From positions 3,100,001 to 3,164,000 of the forward strand of contig NZ_CP071868.1 in NCBI RefSeq assembly GCF_017569225.1: DNA of 64,000 nucleotides, in the 5' to 3' direction. Source of the DNA: Pengzhenrongella sicca (GTDB lineage: Bacteria > Actinomycetota > Actinomycetes > Actinomycetales > Cellulomonadaceae). Positions 52,881 to 60,411 of this stretch are shown here, in pieces. A model generated the notes under the pieces. It saw only the letters and a list, made by a program, of their open reading frames with translations. It had not been told where the DNA came from and made no database searches. The position numbers and the translations under genes were made by a program. Numbering within the stretch: the first letter of the stretch is position 1; every line of letters starts with the position of its first letter.

Positions 52881-53438
52881 CTATCGGTAAACTCTAGTCC
52901 GCTCTAAGCAAATGTCTACTCGCCACGTTCGGGGATCGCACTTCTCGCGGCGGAACTCTCGGGTCAAGTCCAGGTTCGCGCGGTAAGTCCAATAGGCCAG
53001 TGGTTCCGACACTGCGCCGGATTCGCGGTCCCGTTGCTTGAGGTTGATAGCCCTCACTGTATGTGCCGGCCGCGACGAAGGGAAGACGTTCCGTGGTCGC
53101 CGAGGTGCCCCAGCCCAGCGCGTACGCAGTTTTGAACGATCGGAGAGTCCGCCGTTCCACCACCGACGCCTTTTACCAGCGGGCGCAACCCACGGCAGAT
53201 CCACGGCTGCGTCGGATTGCACCCACCAGACCTCGATCTGAGCGGCGGTGAGCAAGCCAACCGATCCAAGTTGCGTCGTGACAGCGGCATGGCGGTGCTC
53301 GGCCGTCCCGCGTGCAGTGGCATGGTCGGTCGTAGCAGCCTCTGAGGCTGACAACCTCTCGCGCTCGAACCGTTCACCGTAGATTCGTGCCCAGTTCTGG
53401 TGTCGACCATCTGAGAGCTGGCGGTCCGCTGTGACATT
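52881..53438 (-). CDS. hypothetical protein, start uncertain
   Basis: A minus-strand frame of about 185 residues (VNVTADRQLSDGRHQNWARI to RTWRVDICLERTRVYR) with a believable composition: QIEVWWVQSDAAVDLPWVAP, INLKQRDRESGAVSEPLAYW. No family is recognised. No good start codon is seen, and its 5' end overlaps the start of the plus-strand Abi-like gene by a few bases, so they would be divergent with overlapping 5' ends. It may be a fragment. Confidence 0.4.
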   Translation of the reverse strand, partial: NVTADRQLSDGRHQNWARIYGERFERERLSASEAATTDHATARGTAEHRHAAVTTQLGSVGLLTAAQIEVWWVQSDAAVDLPWVAPAGKRRRWWNGGLSDRSKLRTRWAGAPRRPRNVFPSSRPAHTVRAINLKQRDRESGAVSEPLAYWTYRANLDLTREFRREKCDPRTWRVDICLERTRVYR

Positions 53439-54348
53439 TACCCGAGAAGACTTGTTCCTCGACGAGACCGCCGCCGGGCAGTGGGTGTCGAGCGCAGAAC
53501 TGTTCCGGGCTGACCTCGCTGAGCAGTTGCGCACCGGGTCCGTCCAGGAGTTGGACGATCTGGAAGTCGGGGTCGCGTTGACGGAACTGCTGCAATCCGA
53601 GTTTCTCCTCTACGGGACTTCCGGTGGGGAGCGGCTTGCTGATCAACAAGCCCGACTCGCGGTCCGAGGCCTCCGCGCGACCCTCGCCCGCCTTGGGTTA
53701 TCGATCAACTTGCCGTGGACTGACTTCACGTCTTTCCGCTCCTACTGGTTGGCGCACGGAGGACATGGTTCTTGGGCCGCCCGGCGGGAGATGGTGGGAG
53801 AGGTATTCGATCCCATACTCGCCCGGCTGTACGCGCGCCAAGACGATCCGCGAACGGGGCACATCGCAACTCCTGCGCTTAGTGCGCTACCTGACCCGGC
53901 GGCGATTCACGACCATCTGCGACGGCTGACGACCAGCGTCGACACCGACCCCCGTCTCGCTGTCTCAGTTGCAAAGGACTTGGTAGAAAGCACCTCAAAA
54001 CTGGTCCTACGCGAGCGCGGAGTTGCCTACAGCAACTCGGACCAGATGCCGCAGCTCGTGGCTCGAGCTCAAGAGAGTCTGGGACTGCAGGCTGGCGGAG
54101 TAAGCGGCGACTCGGACGAGGCACGTGCCTTGAAAACTCTGCTCGGGTCTCTTGCGAGGCTCATGCTCGGCTTGGCCGAGCTGCGCAACCAGATCGGCGT
54201 CGGCCACGGGCGTGAGTCAGTCCCGACCTGGGTCCGTCCACGTCATGGGCGCCTGGCAGCTGGCGCGGCTACAACCTGGTGCAACGTCATGCTCGAGACG
54301 TTGGGTGATCCAGATGCTCCGTGGCGCAGTCCGCGCAGTGGCGCGTGA
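53431..54348 (+). CDS. abortive-infection (Abi_C-like) HEPN protein
   Basis: A 305-residue protein whose C-terminal part matches the Abi_C domain: LVESTSKLVLRERGVAYSNS, then TLLGSLARLMLGLAELRNQI and GVGHGRESVPTWVRPRHGRL. Arg252 and His259 (RNQIGVGH) fit the R-x6-H HEPN ribonuclease motif. The N-terminal 180 residues are helical and unknown (LTELLQSEFLLYG). Such proteins are thought to stop phage growth by RNA cleavage; here this is inferred. GTG 53431 start. Confidence 0.7.
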   Translation: MTFTREDLFLDETAAGQWVSSAELFRADLAEQLRTGSVQELDDLEVGVALTELLQSEFLLYGTSGGERLADQQARLAVRGLRATLARLGLSINLPWTDFTSFRSYWLAHGGHGSWAARREMVGEVFDPILARLYARQDDPRTGHIATPALSALPDPAAIHDHLRRLTTSVDTDPRLAVSVAKDLVESTSKLVLRERGVAYSNSDQMPQLVARAQESLGLQAGGVSGDSDEARALKTLLGSLARLMLGLAELRNQIGVGHGRESVPTWVRPRHGRLAAGAATTWCNVMLETLGDPDAPWRSPRSGA

Positions 54349-54443
54349 ACCTGTCGACAAGGCCTCCGGCGCTAGTGCCCCGGCGCCGTGGAACTGTCGC
54401 GGCGAGACCGAGAAGAACTGTCGATCGCGTACCGGTCGGCGGC

Positions 54444-54700
54444 TGTCGACGCCGAGTGAACACTGACCCCCTGGTGCCGAACGAACGTTGACCCCCCTCG
54501 GTCCAGAGTGAGGGAGTGATCAAAGTGGAGGATTGGGCAGAGATCCGTCGGTTGCATCGGGCGGAGCACATGGGGGTCAAGACGATCGCGCGGCGGTTAG
54601 GGCTGGCGAGGAACACGGTCCGGAACGACCCCGCACCGGCGCCCAGCTGCGCATCACCGACATCGACGGGCGCCGCTTCACCCGCGTTCGCGATTCCAGG
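54444..54700 (+). mobile_element. chimeric IS remnant: IS21 left end and istA start fused to IS1380 fragment
   Basis: An IS21-type left end begins TGTCGACGCC at 54444, with two end-repeats (GTGAACACTGACCCC and CGAACGTTGACCCCC). GTG 54516 starts an IstA N-terminus (VEDWAEIRRLHRAEHMGVKT then IARRLGLARNTVR), which stops abruptly at 54626. The next 65 bases (GGCGCCCAGCTGCGCATCAC...) match the IS1380 transposase region near 44885. Both are dead fragments joined by recombination. Confidence 0.75.
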
Positions 54701-54726
54701 GCGCAGTCAAAGGCGGGCGATTGGGA

Positions 54727-54757
54727 GGTCTCCGGTCGGCTCAGCCGACCGGAGACC
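54727..54757. terminator. perfect 14-bp hairpin, 3-base loop
   Basis: GGTCTCCGGTCGGC (54727-54740) and GCCGACCGGAGACC (54744-54757) are exact inverses. It may be a terminator of the neighbouring minus-strand gene (stop at 54900) or of the IS remnants; there is no T-run. Confidence 0.55.
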
Positions 54758-54899
54758 GTCCTCACGGCGAGCCCTATGCGAGGGCGCGGGCACGACGTGA
54801 GCGCACGCCGGTTCCGCAGTCACCGGCCAGCGGGCGCTTCCCTTATTCGCCGTTCGGTCCAGTTCGTCTTGATAACGAGCGAAGCCCGGATGAGACGTC

Positions 54900-55778
54900 C
54901 TACTCGAACGCCTCGTGCCGAAAGGTGTTTCCGTCCCACCAGATGACATCCACGTCGAGTTCGTGGGTACGTGCGACCTGCCTAGCGAGCTTCGACGGCT
55001 CGCCGGGCAATAGGACGGCGACGCGGTCGACAATCTCGGCGTCACGGTTCGCGATCGTCCGGTAGAGCATCGCCTGCGTGATGGCGCCCAGCGCGACGAC
55101 GTCGTCCTTGTACGCCTTCGCCTCGATGATGAGCTGCCGCTTGCGGTCAAAGATGTCGGCTCGTCGATTGTCGAGCGGGTACTCGCGCTCGACGTGGTGC
55201 GGGAGGGACGCAACGTACCTGTCGCACAGCTCCGCTTCAACGATCTGCTCGAGTTCGGCCCGCTTGGCCACGGACAACGTCTCGTCGGCGAGTATCGCAG
55301 CGTCCCCAAGCACAGACCAGTAGGCGCGGTGGCACGCAAGGCGCTTGCCTTTGAGCACCCCGTGCATGGCCCAATAGACATCGCAGTGTCGGTAGCGCCC
55401 ACCGAGCTCGAGATAGCACTCGTGGATCGTCCGGCTGCGCTTGCCGTCTTTCGGGCGCGGCCAACCGAGCGCGAGGACTGCGTCTGCTACCTCTTGCAGG
55501 GGCGCGACCTTGGCATCGGTCGGCAGCCCCGGTCGCCGAAAACGGTCGCCGTCGTACTGCATGGCCCCGGTCCATTCGAGGTCGAGTACCGCCAAGAGGA
55601 GGCCGCGAGCTGACTCGGCACTCGTCTTGCCGTACTGCACCTCGATGTGCCGCCTGACCTCGTCCCACCCAACCGTCTGGTCGAGATTCTGCTCGATGTA
55701 GCGGGTGGCGAGCCCTGCTAGGTGGTCGTCGTTCTGGCTACGCGGTTTCGCTTCGGTGCCGGGATACGGAACGGCCAC
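54900..55778 (-). CDS. PD-(D/E)XK-like nuclease, unknown family
   Basis: A 292-residue protein. The C-terminal part holds a nuclease-like core RRADIFDRKRQLIIEAKA: Asp208 then Glu219-x-Lys221, the D...ExK arrangement of restriction-endonuclease folds. The N-terminal 160 residues are helical (HLAGLATRYIEQNLDQTVGW) with a possible winged-helix DNA-binding part (SRTIHECYLELGGRYRHCDV). It could be a stand-alone restriction or defence nuclease; family not recognised. Confidence 0.6.
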   Translation of the reverse strand: MAVPYPGTEAKPRSQNDDHLAGLATRYIEQNLDQTVGWDEVRRHIEVQYGKTSAESARGLLLAVLDLEWTGAMQYDGDRFRRPGLPTDAKVAPLQEVADAVLALGWPRPKDGKRSRTIHECYLELGGRYRHCDVYWAMHGVLKGKRLACHRAYWSVLGDAAILADETLSVAKRAELEQIVEAELCDRYVASLPHHVEREYPLDNRRADIFDRKRQLIIEAKAYKDDVVALGAITQAMLYRTIANRDAEIVDRVAVLLPGEPSKLARQVARTHELDVDVIWWDGNTFRHEAFE

Positions 55779-56219
55779 GGTGTCACCTCACGCTCGCTCT
55801 CACTAGGACCGCCTCGGATCGCTCGCAGCGTCGGCCAGAGAACTGCTACTGCCCGCGTCTTGCGCGCTTCTCGACCGCCTTGCCTACAACCCTAGATGCC
55901 AGCGCCCTTCACGCACATCAGGATGACCGGATGCTGCCCGGCGCGACGCGGCGGACCCCGCGTTGCGCGGCGTGCGGAAGGTCTCCAAATTTGACGTCGT
56001 CGACGCCCCGTAGGTGTAGTGAAGGGTGGCGGTCGCACCGACGACGATCTCCGCCTTGTTATCGTCGTCGAGGTCGGGCCCGGTGTACGTCACGCGCGCC
56101 TGGCTCGGCGTTCGAACGTTGCCCTCAGGGCATCGATCGGGGCGCCGTCGACACCGCCAGCAACATTCAGTGTGCTTCGATCAGGTCCGCACGGCATCCC
56201 CGGGTGCGATCCTGTCGGC
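55779..56219. other. gap with one doubtful short frame
   Basis: A minus-strand frame at 55884-56093 (MTYTGPDLDDDNKAEIVVGA then TATLHYTYGAST) might be a gene piece; otherwise nothing is seen in 441 bases. Confidence 0.3.
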
Positions 56220-56804
56220 ATGGAGATCGTGTTCACCGAGGAAGAGGTGCCGCCTCTTCGCCATCCGAACCTCGGCCCGTGGGACGCGAGCGAGCGTGAC
56301 TGTCCTCGGTGCAGTACCGCGTTCGTGCCGCATCGCCGGGACCAGTTGTACTGCGCCCCTGTGTGCCGGGCCGCGGCAGTCGAACGCGCGTGCGCGCATT
56401 GCGGTAAGAAGTTCTTGACGGCCACGAAGCGAAGAATCTACTGCGGAACTCGTTGCCGCGAGACGGTCAAGGCAACCCGAGACGAGGTCGCGGCGCACGC
56501 GAGGTTTGGCGATGTTCTCCCTCCCGGGGTGCAGGAAGCAGTTCACCGGAAGTACCACTTCGCCGCTCGCGGTGGCTACGGCGTTCCTGGACGGGTGCCC
56601 TCGCCTGCTCGTCGCGCTGAGGTCATCGAACGAGACGGTGGCCTATGTCAGGAATGCGGTCGGCCCGGCACGGAGGTTGACCACGTGGGTCCGGGCCGCG
56701 AGTTAACCGAACTCCAGCTCCTCTGCCGGGACTGCCACGCGAAGAAGACAAACCCGAATCTCGAGTACTTCATGGAGGGTGAGTTCCCGAAGCCGGGCGA
56801 GTAG
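56220..56804 (+). CDS. HNH endonuclease with zinc ribbons
   Basis: A 194-residue protein from ATG 56220. Two zinc-binding pairs in the N-terminal half (CPRCSTAFVP...YCAPVC and CAHCGKKFLT...YCGTRC) and a C-terminal HNH domain: VIERDGGLCQECGRPGTEVD, His in EVDHVGPG, and LLCRDCHAKKTNP. Such small HNH proteins nick or cut DNA and are common in phage, mobile elements and restriction loci. The frame extends upstream to 56019 but the ATG at 56220 is preferred. Confidence 0.82.
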   Translation: MEIVFTEEEVPPLRHPNLGPWDASERDCPRCSTAFVPHRRDQLYCAPVCRAAAVERACAHCGKKFLTATKRRIYCGTRCRETVKATRDEVAAHARFGDVLPPGVQEAVHRKYHFAARGGYGVPGRVPSPARRAEVIERDGGLCQECGRPGTEVDHVGPGRELTELQLLCRDCHAKKTNPNLEYFMEGEFPKPGE

Positions 56805-56920
56805 CGAGTGGCGGCGGCGGCGAAGCTCTACTACTGCTGGGGTCTGCTGCGAGCCCTTTGGACTCGTGAACACGACAATCGAGCTTCCATCGCGACGCAC
56901 ACGAGCGGCCTGAATCGGCC

Positions 56921-57015
56921 AAGCCAGTGCGGGCAGGGTGCAAATTCACGCTCAAAACGGCGTTTGCCTACGGGCCTTTTCGCACCCGCCAAAGCGCGAA
57001 AGGGAGGGGGTAAGC
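56921..57015. repeat. second dispersed repeat family, copy 3
   Basis: GGGCAGGGTGCAAATTCACG then CTCAAAA shared with copy 2, and GCACCCGCCAAAGCGCGAAA then GGGAGGGGGTA shared with copy 1. Thus each pair shares a different half, and copy 3 has both. Nothing else is seen in the 490-base gap 56805-57294. Confidence 0.65.
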
Positions 57016-57294
57016 CTGGACCCGGTCAGCGCGACAGACACGCTGGGACGCCCCAGCAGAACCGGTGAGTCGGCCGTCAGCTCCTCCGACGCATCCGAGC
57101 CGCGCCGCCGTCTGGGTGGCAGAGCATGGCTGGGCGCCGACGATAGGACGAACCCAGGGCGGGCGCCCAGACACGGCAGGGAGGCGACCATGAGCGACGC
57201 ATCGCAGGACCCGGCGCCGGCGAGTTGAAGGTATGGCGCTGCGCAGGCCGCGAAACGGTGTCTGCCAAACCGTCAGACCGCTCGCCAGACGTCG

Positions 57295-57903
57295 TCAGCC
57301 CACAGGGACCGGAGGGATCAGCAGGTAGCGAGGATTCCGCGGTGAAGTCAGCGTATGCGTAGTCACCCAGTCCCAGGTGCGCCGCAACGCAGTCTTCGTG
57401 AAATCCGGCTCGTCGTAGCCGCCCCCTGGCATCGCTGCGCCATCCAGTGCGGCCTCGATGAAGCGCAGCACCCGCGTGTGCTGGGCGGAGGCGACCGAGG
57501 AGAAGTCGTCCTCATTGGTACTGCCGTATGCGAGGGTCACCAGCGGGTCGAGCCCGATGCGCAGCCCGGGCAGGAGAGTGTGTGCGCCACAAGTGTCAAA
57601 AATAACAAAGCTGGCGGCAAACGTGGCCGGCACATCCGCCCTGGTGAACACGGCCGAGGCTGGGGTTTGGCCCCCGAGCAGCCACTGCGCCGGTTCTTCG
57701 TTGTTGTCTGAGTACCCATGCCCAGACAGGACGAAGACGTCACACGGCTGTGCAAGCAGAGCCAGTGCTGGACTGCGCTTGGTCGCGACCTGCAGCTCTA
57801 ACCGGCTCTTGCGGTCAACCGACAGGCTTGTGAGCCCGCGAACGAGATCTGCCGTTGACGAGTCCCCGCCCGCCACGACGTGCACGCTCAGCCGATCGTC
57901 CAC
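57295..57903 (-). CDS. caspase-like (CHAT-type) cysteine protease, small
   Basis: A 202-residue protein with the catalytic dyad layout of caspase/CHAT peptidases: His62 in DVFVLSGHGYSDN after a hydrophobic strand, and Cys105 in FVIFDTCGAH after another. A 'LLGG' segment between them and a C-terminal LRRTWDWVTTHTLTSP follow. GTG 57903 has an AAAGGAG ribosome site 7 bases away and is preferred to an ATG 48 bases upstream. Such proteases act in many defence systems; its target is unknown. It follows a 46-residue membrane peptide gene. Confidence 0.75.
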   Translation of the reverse strand: MDDRLSVHVVAGGDSSTADLVRGLTSLSVDRKSRLELQVATKRSPALALLAQPCDVFVLSGHGYSDNNEEPAQWLLGGQTPASAVFTRADVPATFAASFVIFDTCGAHTLLPGLRIGLDPLVTLAYGSTNEDDFSSVASAQHTRVLRFIEAALDGAAMPGGGYDEPDFTKTALRRTWDWVTTHTLTSPRNPRYLLIPPVPVG

Positions 57904-58005
57904 TAAGAGTCTCCTTTGAGGTCTGCGCCTGAGAACCCATGCTTCCAGCATGAGGGTGAGGGTGCGTGGGACCTTCCCGACCTGCTTGCTAGTGGCTTTC
58001 GCTTG

Positions 58006-58146
58006 CTACTTGGTCCAGTGGGCGGCCCTGCCGGCGAACAAACCTGCGGCGATCGCGGCAAGCAAGGTGAGTCCGGAGAGTGCTAAAGAGATCCAGTCCG
58101 TGCGGGAGTCCAGCGCGGCCGCTGCGGCCATGTGCGTGGCGATCAT
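58006..58146 (-). CDS. 46-residue membrane peptide upstream of the caspase-like gene
   Basis: ATG 58146 to TAG 58006; product MIATHMAAAAALDSRTDWIS then LALSGLTLLAAIAAGLFAGR and AAHWTK: one membrane segment with a short basic C-terminus. It lies 102 bases before the protease start on the same strand. A plus-strand frame overlaps (57950-58159) but is less convincing. No ribosome site is seen, so moderate confidence only. Confidence 0.45.
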   Translation of the reverse strand: MIATHMAAAAALDSRTDWISLALSGLTLLAAIAAGLFAGRAAHWTK

Positions 58147-58261
58147 GAACCGAACGTAGCGCCGGCCGAGCGCGGGCAGCCGTGAACCGAACCCGCACGT
58201 CGTCCGACTCGGGCAAGATCGTCGGCACTAGTCCACGCGCTGCCGCTCCGAGGAGGACATC

Positions 58262-58948
58262 ATCCCTACGACCTGGGTGCAGGCCATCGTCATCCTGACG
58301 CTCGTCGTACCCGGTTTCGTCTACCAGGTGTCCCGGCAAGCCGTTGCTGGTCCGGATCCTGAGCAGAGGGAGTTCGGCACTCGCGTCTTGCACGCCATAG
58401 TGTCGACGGCGGCGTTCGCCGGCGTCTACGCGCTGCTGTTCGGCGCAAGAGCCGCCGAGTACGTTCGCGACCCCAACCGGGCTCTAGACGACGTCGGGTT
58501 CCTGGGTGTGACCTTCATCGGGTTCGCACTCGTCGTCCCCTGGATTGTCGCGCGGGTGGGCTACTGGGTCGCGAGTAGCGGGTGGTACCGGATCGGTTCC
58601 AACGCGTTGCTGACCAGGCTTCACCTGCGCCGACCGTACGACCCGACCCCCAGCGCCTGGGACTTCGCGTTCGGCAAGGGTGAGGCCGGATGGGTCAGGG
58701 TCCAGCTCGAGGATGGGCACTGGCTCGGCGGCTACTTCGGCGGTGGTTCGTTCGCTAGCTCGTTCCCGAACCCGCAGGAGATCTTCGTCGAGGAGGGGTG
58801 GGTCATCAACGACGACGGGACGTTCACCGATGTCATGCACGCCCCCAACGGGATGATCATCAAGTGCGACAAGGCGCTGTCCGTGGACTTCCTCGGGCTG
58901 GCAACTGATACTGAGGTGCAGGCAAACGACGGGCAGGAGGCGAGCTGA
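58262..58948 (+). CDS. DUF6338 family membrane protein
   Basis: About 228 residues with three membrane segments (MQAIVILTLVVPGFVYQVSR, VLHAIVSTAAFAGVYALLF, FLGVTFIGFALVVPWIVARV) followed by a cytoplasmic beta domain with WDFAFGKGEAGWVRVQLEDG and GYFGGGSFASSFPNPQEIFV, the signature of DUF6338. Function unknown. The only strong ribosome site (AGGAGG 58251-58256) is 5 bases from an ATC codon at 58262, in frame; the first normal start (GTG 58277) is 20 bases away. The tiny gene that follows overlaps its stop (ATGA). Confidence 0.8.
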   Translation: MPTTWVQAIVILTLVVPGFVYQVSRQAVAGPDPEQREFGTRVLHAIVSTAAFAGVYALLFGARAAEYVRDPNRALDDVGFLGVTFIGFALVVPWIVARVGYWVASSGWYRIGSNALLTRLHLRRPYDPTPSAWDFAFGKGEAGWVRVQLEDGHWLGGYFGGGSFASSFPNPQEIFVEEGWVINDDGTFTDVMHAPNGMIIKCDKALSVDFLGLATDTEVQANDGQEAS

Positions 58949-59139
58949 TGCGAGGCAAGGAACGCCAGACCACGCACCTCGAGCGCGGCAAGTGGTTCGC
59001 CCCTCCGTCGGGCGGCTACAGCGGTCTCGGCCCCAATCGTGAGGTGATCGAGCGCAAGGGCCTTCCACCGAAGACCCCCGCGACCGAGTCGGGCATGAAA
59101 ACGCAGGCTCAGCGCAGGAGCATGGGCACACCGTCGTGA
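58948..59139 (+). CDS. proline-rich micropeptide 1 of the DUF6338 cluster
   Basis: A 63-residue peptide (ATG 58948, overlapping the DUF6338 stop). Key segments are FAPPSGGYSGLGPNREVIER and KGLPPKTPATESGMK: a Gly-Tyr followed by a PPKTP tail, shared in form with the next four peptides. Basic, no membrane segment. Confidence 0.65.
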   Translation: MRGKERQTTHLERGKWFAPPSGGYSGLGPNREVIERKGLPPKTPATESGMKTQAQRRSMGTPS

Positions 59140-59309
59140 GCGGTGACGACGCGCTCAGAGCCGTTTCACCTGACAGCGCTCCGACCCGCTCCGCCGAGGC
59201 GAGCGCCGCCAGGAGAAGGCTGCGTGGCGGTTACGTGCCGCCGGTCGCGAAGGGGCCGAGTTCCGGCCCACCGAAGACCCCGTCGGCGGTTCCTGTGACG
59301 AAGAAGTGA
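59136..59309 (+). CDS. proline-rich micropeptide 2 of the DUF6338 cluster
   Basis: A 57-residue peptide from GTG 59136 that overlaps the previous stop by GTGA. Its end GGYVPPVAKGPSSGPPKTPS gives the clearest form of the shared motif: GGY, VPP, a small linker, and GPPKTP. The N-terminal half is Ala/Arg-rich (TRSAEASAARRRL). Confidence 0.65.
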   Translation: MSGDDALRAVSPDSAPTRSAEASAARRRLRGGYVPPVAKGPSSGPPKTPSAVPVTKK

Positions 59310-59315
59310 GGGCCC

Positions 59316-59468
59316 GTGCCTGATCGCCCCGAACCGGACAACAGTCTCAAGCATGGCTACACGCCCACAGCTGCGGCGGCGCGTCCCGACCGGCCGCCAT
59401 CAACCCCACCTGCCCGACCGCCGGCTGCTCCTCCCGCACCCCGTGCCACAGCAGGTGACGGGAAGTGA
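59316..59468 (+). CDS. proline-rich micropeptide 3 of the DUF6338 cluster
   Basis: A 50-residue peptide from GTG 59316, 6 bases after the previous stop. It reads VPDRPEPDNSLKHGYTPTAA then ARPDRPPSTPPARPPAAPPA: again a Gly-Tyr-x-Pro and a Pro-rich tail. Confidence 0.6.
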   Translation: MPDRPEPDNSLKHGYTPTAAAARPDRPPSTPPARPPAAPPAPRATAGDGK

Positions 59469-59677
59469 GCGCTCCCAGCAAAGATCACGGCCGTGAGAAC
59501 GGCGATGAGATCGTGCGTGTCCCCGGTCGCGATGGCAAGTTCGGCTACCCGGCCCGTCGACGCGGTCGCGAAGGCGTCGAGCGCCGGGCCGCCGAAGACT
59601 GCACCAGCAACTTCCCGCCCGTCGGCGACGAAGGAGTCGGAGGGTGCCTGAGGACAAAGCGATCCGGCCCGACGTGA
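59465..59677 (+). CDS. proline-rich micropeptide 4 of the DUF6338 cluster, probably frameshifted
   Basis: GTG 59465 overlaps the previous stop (GTGA). The frame reads VSAPSKDHGRENGDEIVRVP and GRDGKFGYPA, then loses the motif. One base out of phase from about 59555 it continues PVDAVAKASSAGPPKTAPAT SRPSATKE to a stop at 59649, which restores the GY...AGPPKTAP pattern of its neighbours. Either a recent frameshift or a base error; the intact peptide would be about 61 residues. Confidence 0.55.
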   Translation: MSAPSKDHGRENGDEIVRVPGRDGKFGYPARRRGREGVERRAAEDCTSNFPPVGDEGVGGCLRTKRSGPT

Positions 59678-59817
59678 TCACGCGGAAGCCGAGCGGGTAC
59701 GAGGAGCGGGGATACCAGCCAATCTCGGTCGCGCCCCAGACGCCGCGGCCGCCCCAGACCCCGCCGGCGACACCGCCAGCGCGTCCAGCTGGAGGGTCGT
59801 CGAGTTCGAGGAAGTAG
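59644..59817 (+). CDS. proline-rich micropeptide 5 of the DUF6338 cluster
   Basis: A 57-residue peptide from GTG 59644, overlapping the shifted end of peptide 4 by 8 bases. It reads KPSGYEERGYQPISVAPQTP then RPPQTPPATPPARPAGGSSS: GY-x-P and repeated PPxTPP, the last of the series. Confidence 0.65.
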   Translation: MPEDKAIRPDVITRKPSGYEERGYQPISVAPQTPRPPQTPPATPPARPAGGSSSSRK

Positions 59818-59946
59818 GTGCTGGCCTAGACGTCTTCGTCGATTGAGGCGCTTCGGCTACGCGGTCACCAGACTTCGGCTTGTTCCAGGCGATGACCTGG
59901 ACGCGCAGCCGCTCGGCGGCTAGTTGTGCCGTCGCGGTGCAGCAAG

Positions 59947-60411
59947 TCAGGATCGTGCCTGGCCGCTGCGCGGGTCGACGAAGAGCGTTTGGTAAAGTTG
60001 GGGTGATTCGTCTGCGTCTTCGTGCTGGTATTGATCCCAACCGAGTGCCTGCCAGAACTCGTCGCACTCGCTGTACGCGATTAGCACGCGGTCCGGATAC
60101 GCCGATGCCAAAGCCTCGACCGCGCGCAAGGCGTGACGGCGGCGGCGCTGGTCGGCCGCCGTCTCGATGAACTGGATCTGGAGACCGTCGCGGCGTACAT
60201 GTGCGGGGACGCCGACGTAGAAGGTCTGCCAGTGATGTTCGAGATGAAGCCGAACGACCTCCACAGCCCCCTCGAAGACGGAGTAGTACTCGTCCTGTTG
60301 GGCGTCGACCCAGGTGCACCACCACTGGTCGTTGAAGAGAGGTGACAACTCGAACGGTTGCCAGTAGCGCTGGCCCGGCGGAGGCGTCCGGGCGACCAGG
60401 CGAAGTTCCAT
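59947..60411 (-). CDS. GNAT-like protein, unknown
   Basis: A 154-residue protein. Residues 40-110 have a strand-helix order like a GNAT core (HLEHHWQTFYVGVPAHVRRD, LQIQFIETAADQRRRRHALR, AVEALASAYPDRVLIAYSE) with an RRRRHAL segment at the acyl-CoA loop position and 'DEFWQALGW' at the usual end. It is divergent enough that only the fold is suggested. Adjacent to, and converging on, the micropeptide array. Confidence 0.5.
   Translation of the reverse strand: MELRLVARTPPPGQRYWQPFELSPLFNDQWWCTWVDAQQDEYYSVFEGAVEVVRLHLEHHWQTFYVGVPAHVRRDGLQIQFIETAADQRRRRHALRAVEALASAYPDRVLIAYSECDEFWQALGWDQYQHEDADESPQLYQTLFVDPRSGQARS

Noticed and set aside
56019-56219. N-terminal extension of the HNH protein
   Set aside because: The added residues show no motif and the ATG at 56220 gives the expected compact zinc-ribbon start.
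57950-58159. Plus-strand small frame (69 codons) opposite the membrane peptide
   Set aside because: The minus-strand reading gives a cleaner single-span peptide placed before the caspase-like gene; the plus frame's charged start and Ala-rich end look like chance, though it cannot be excluded.
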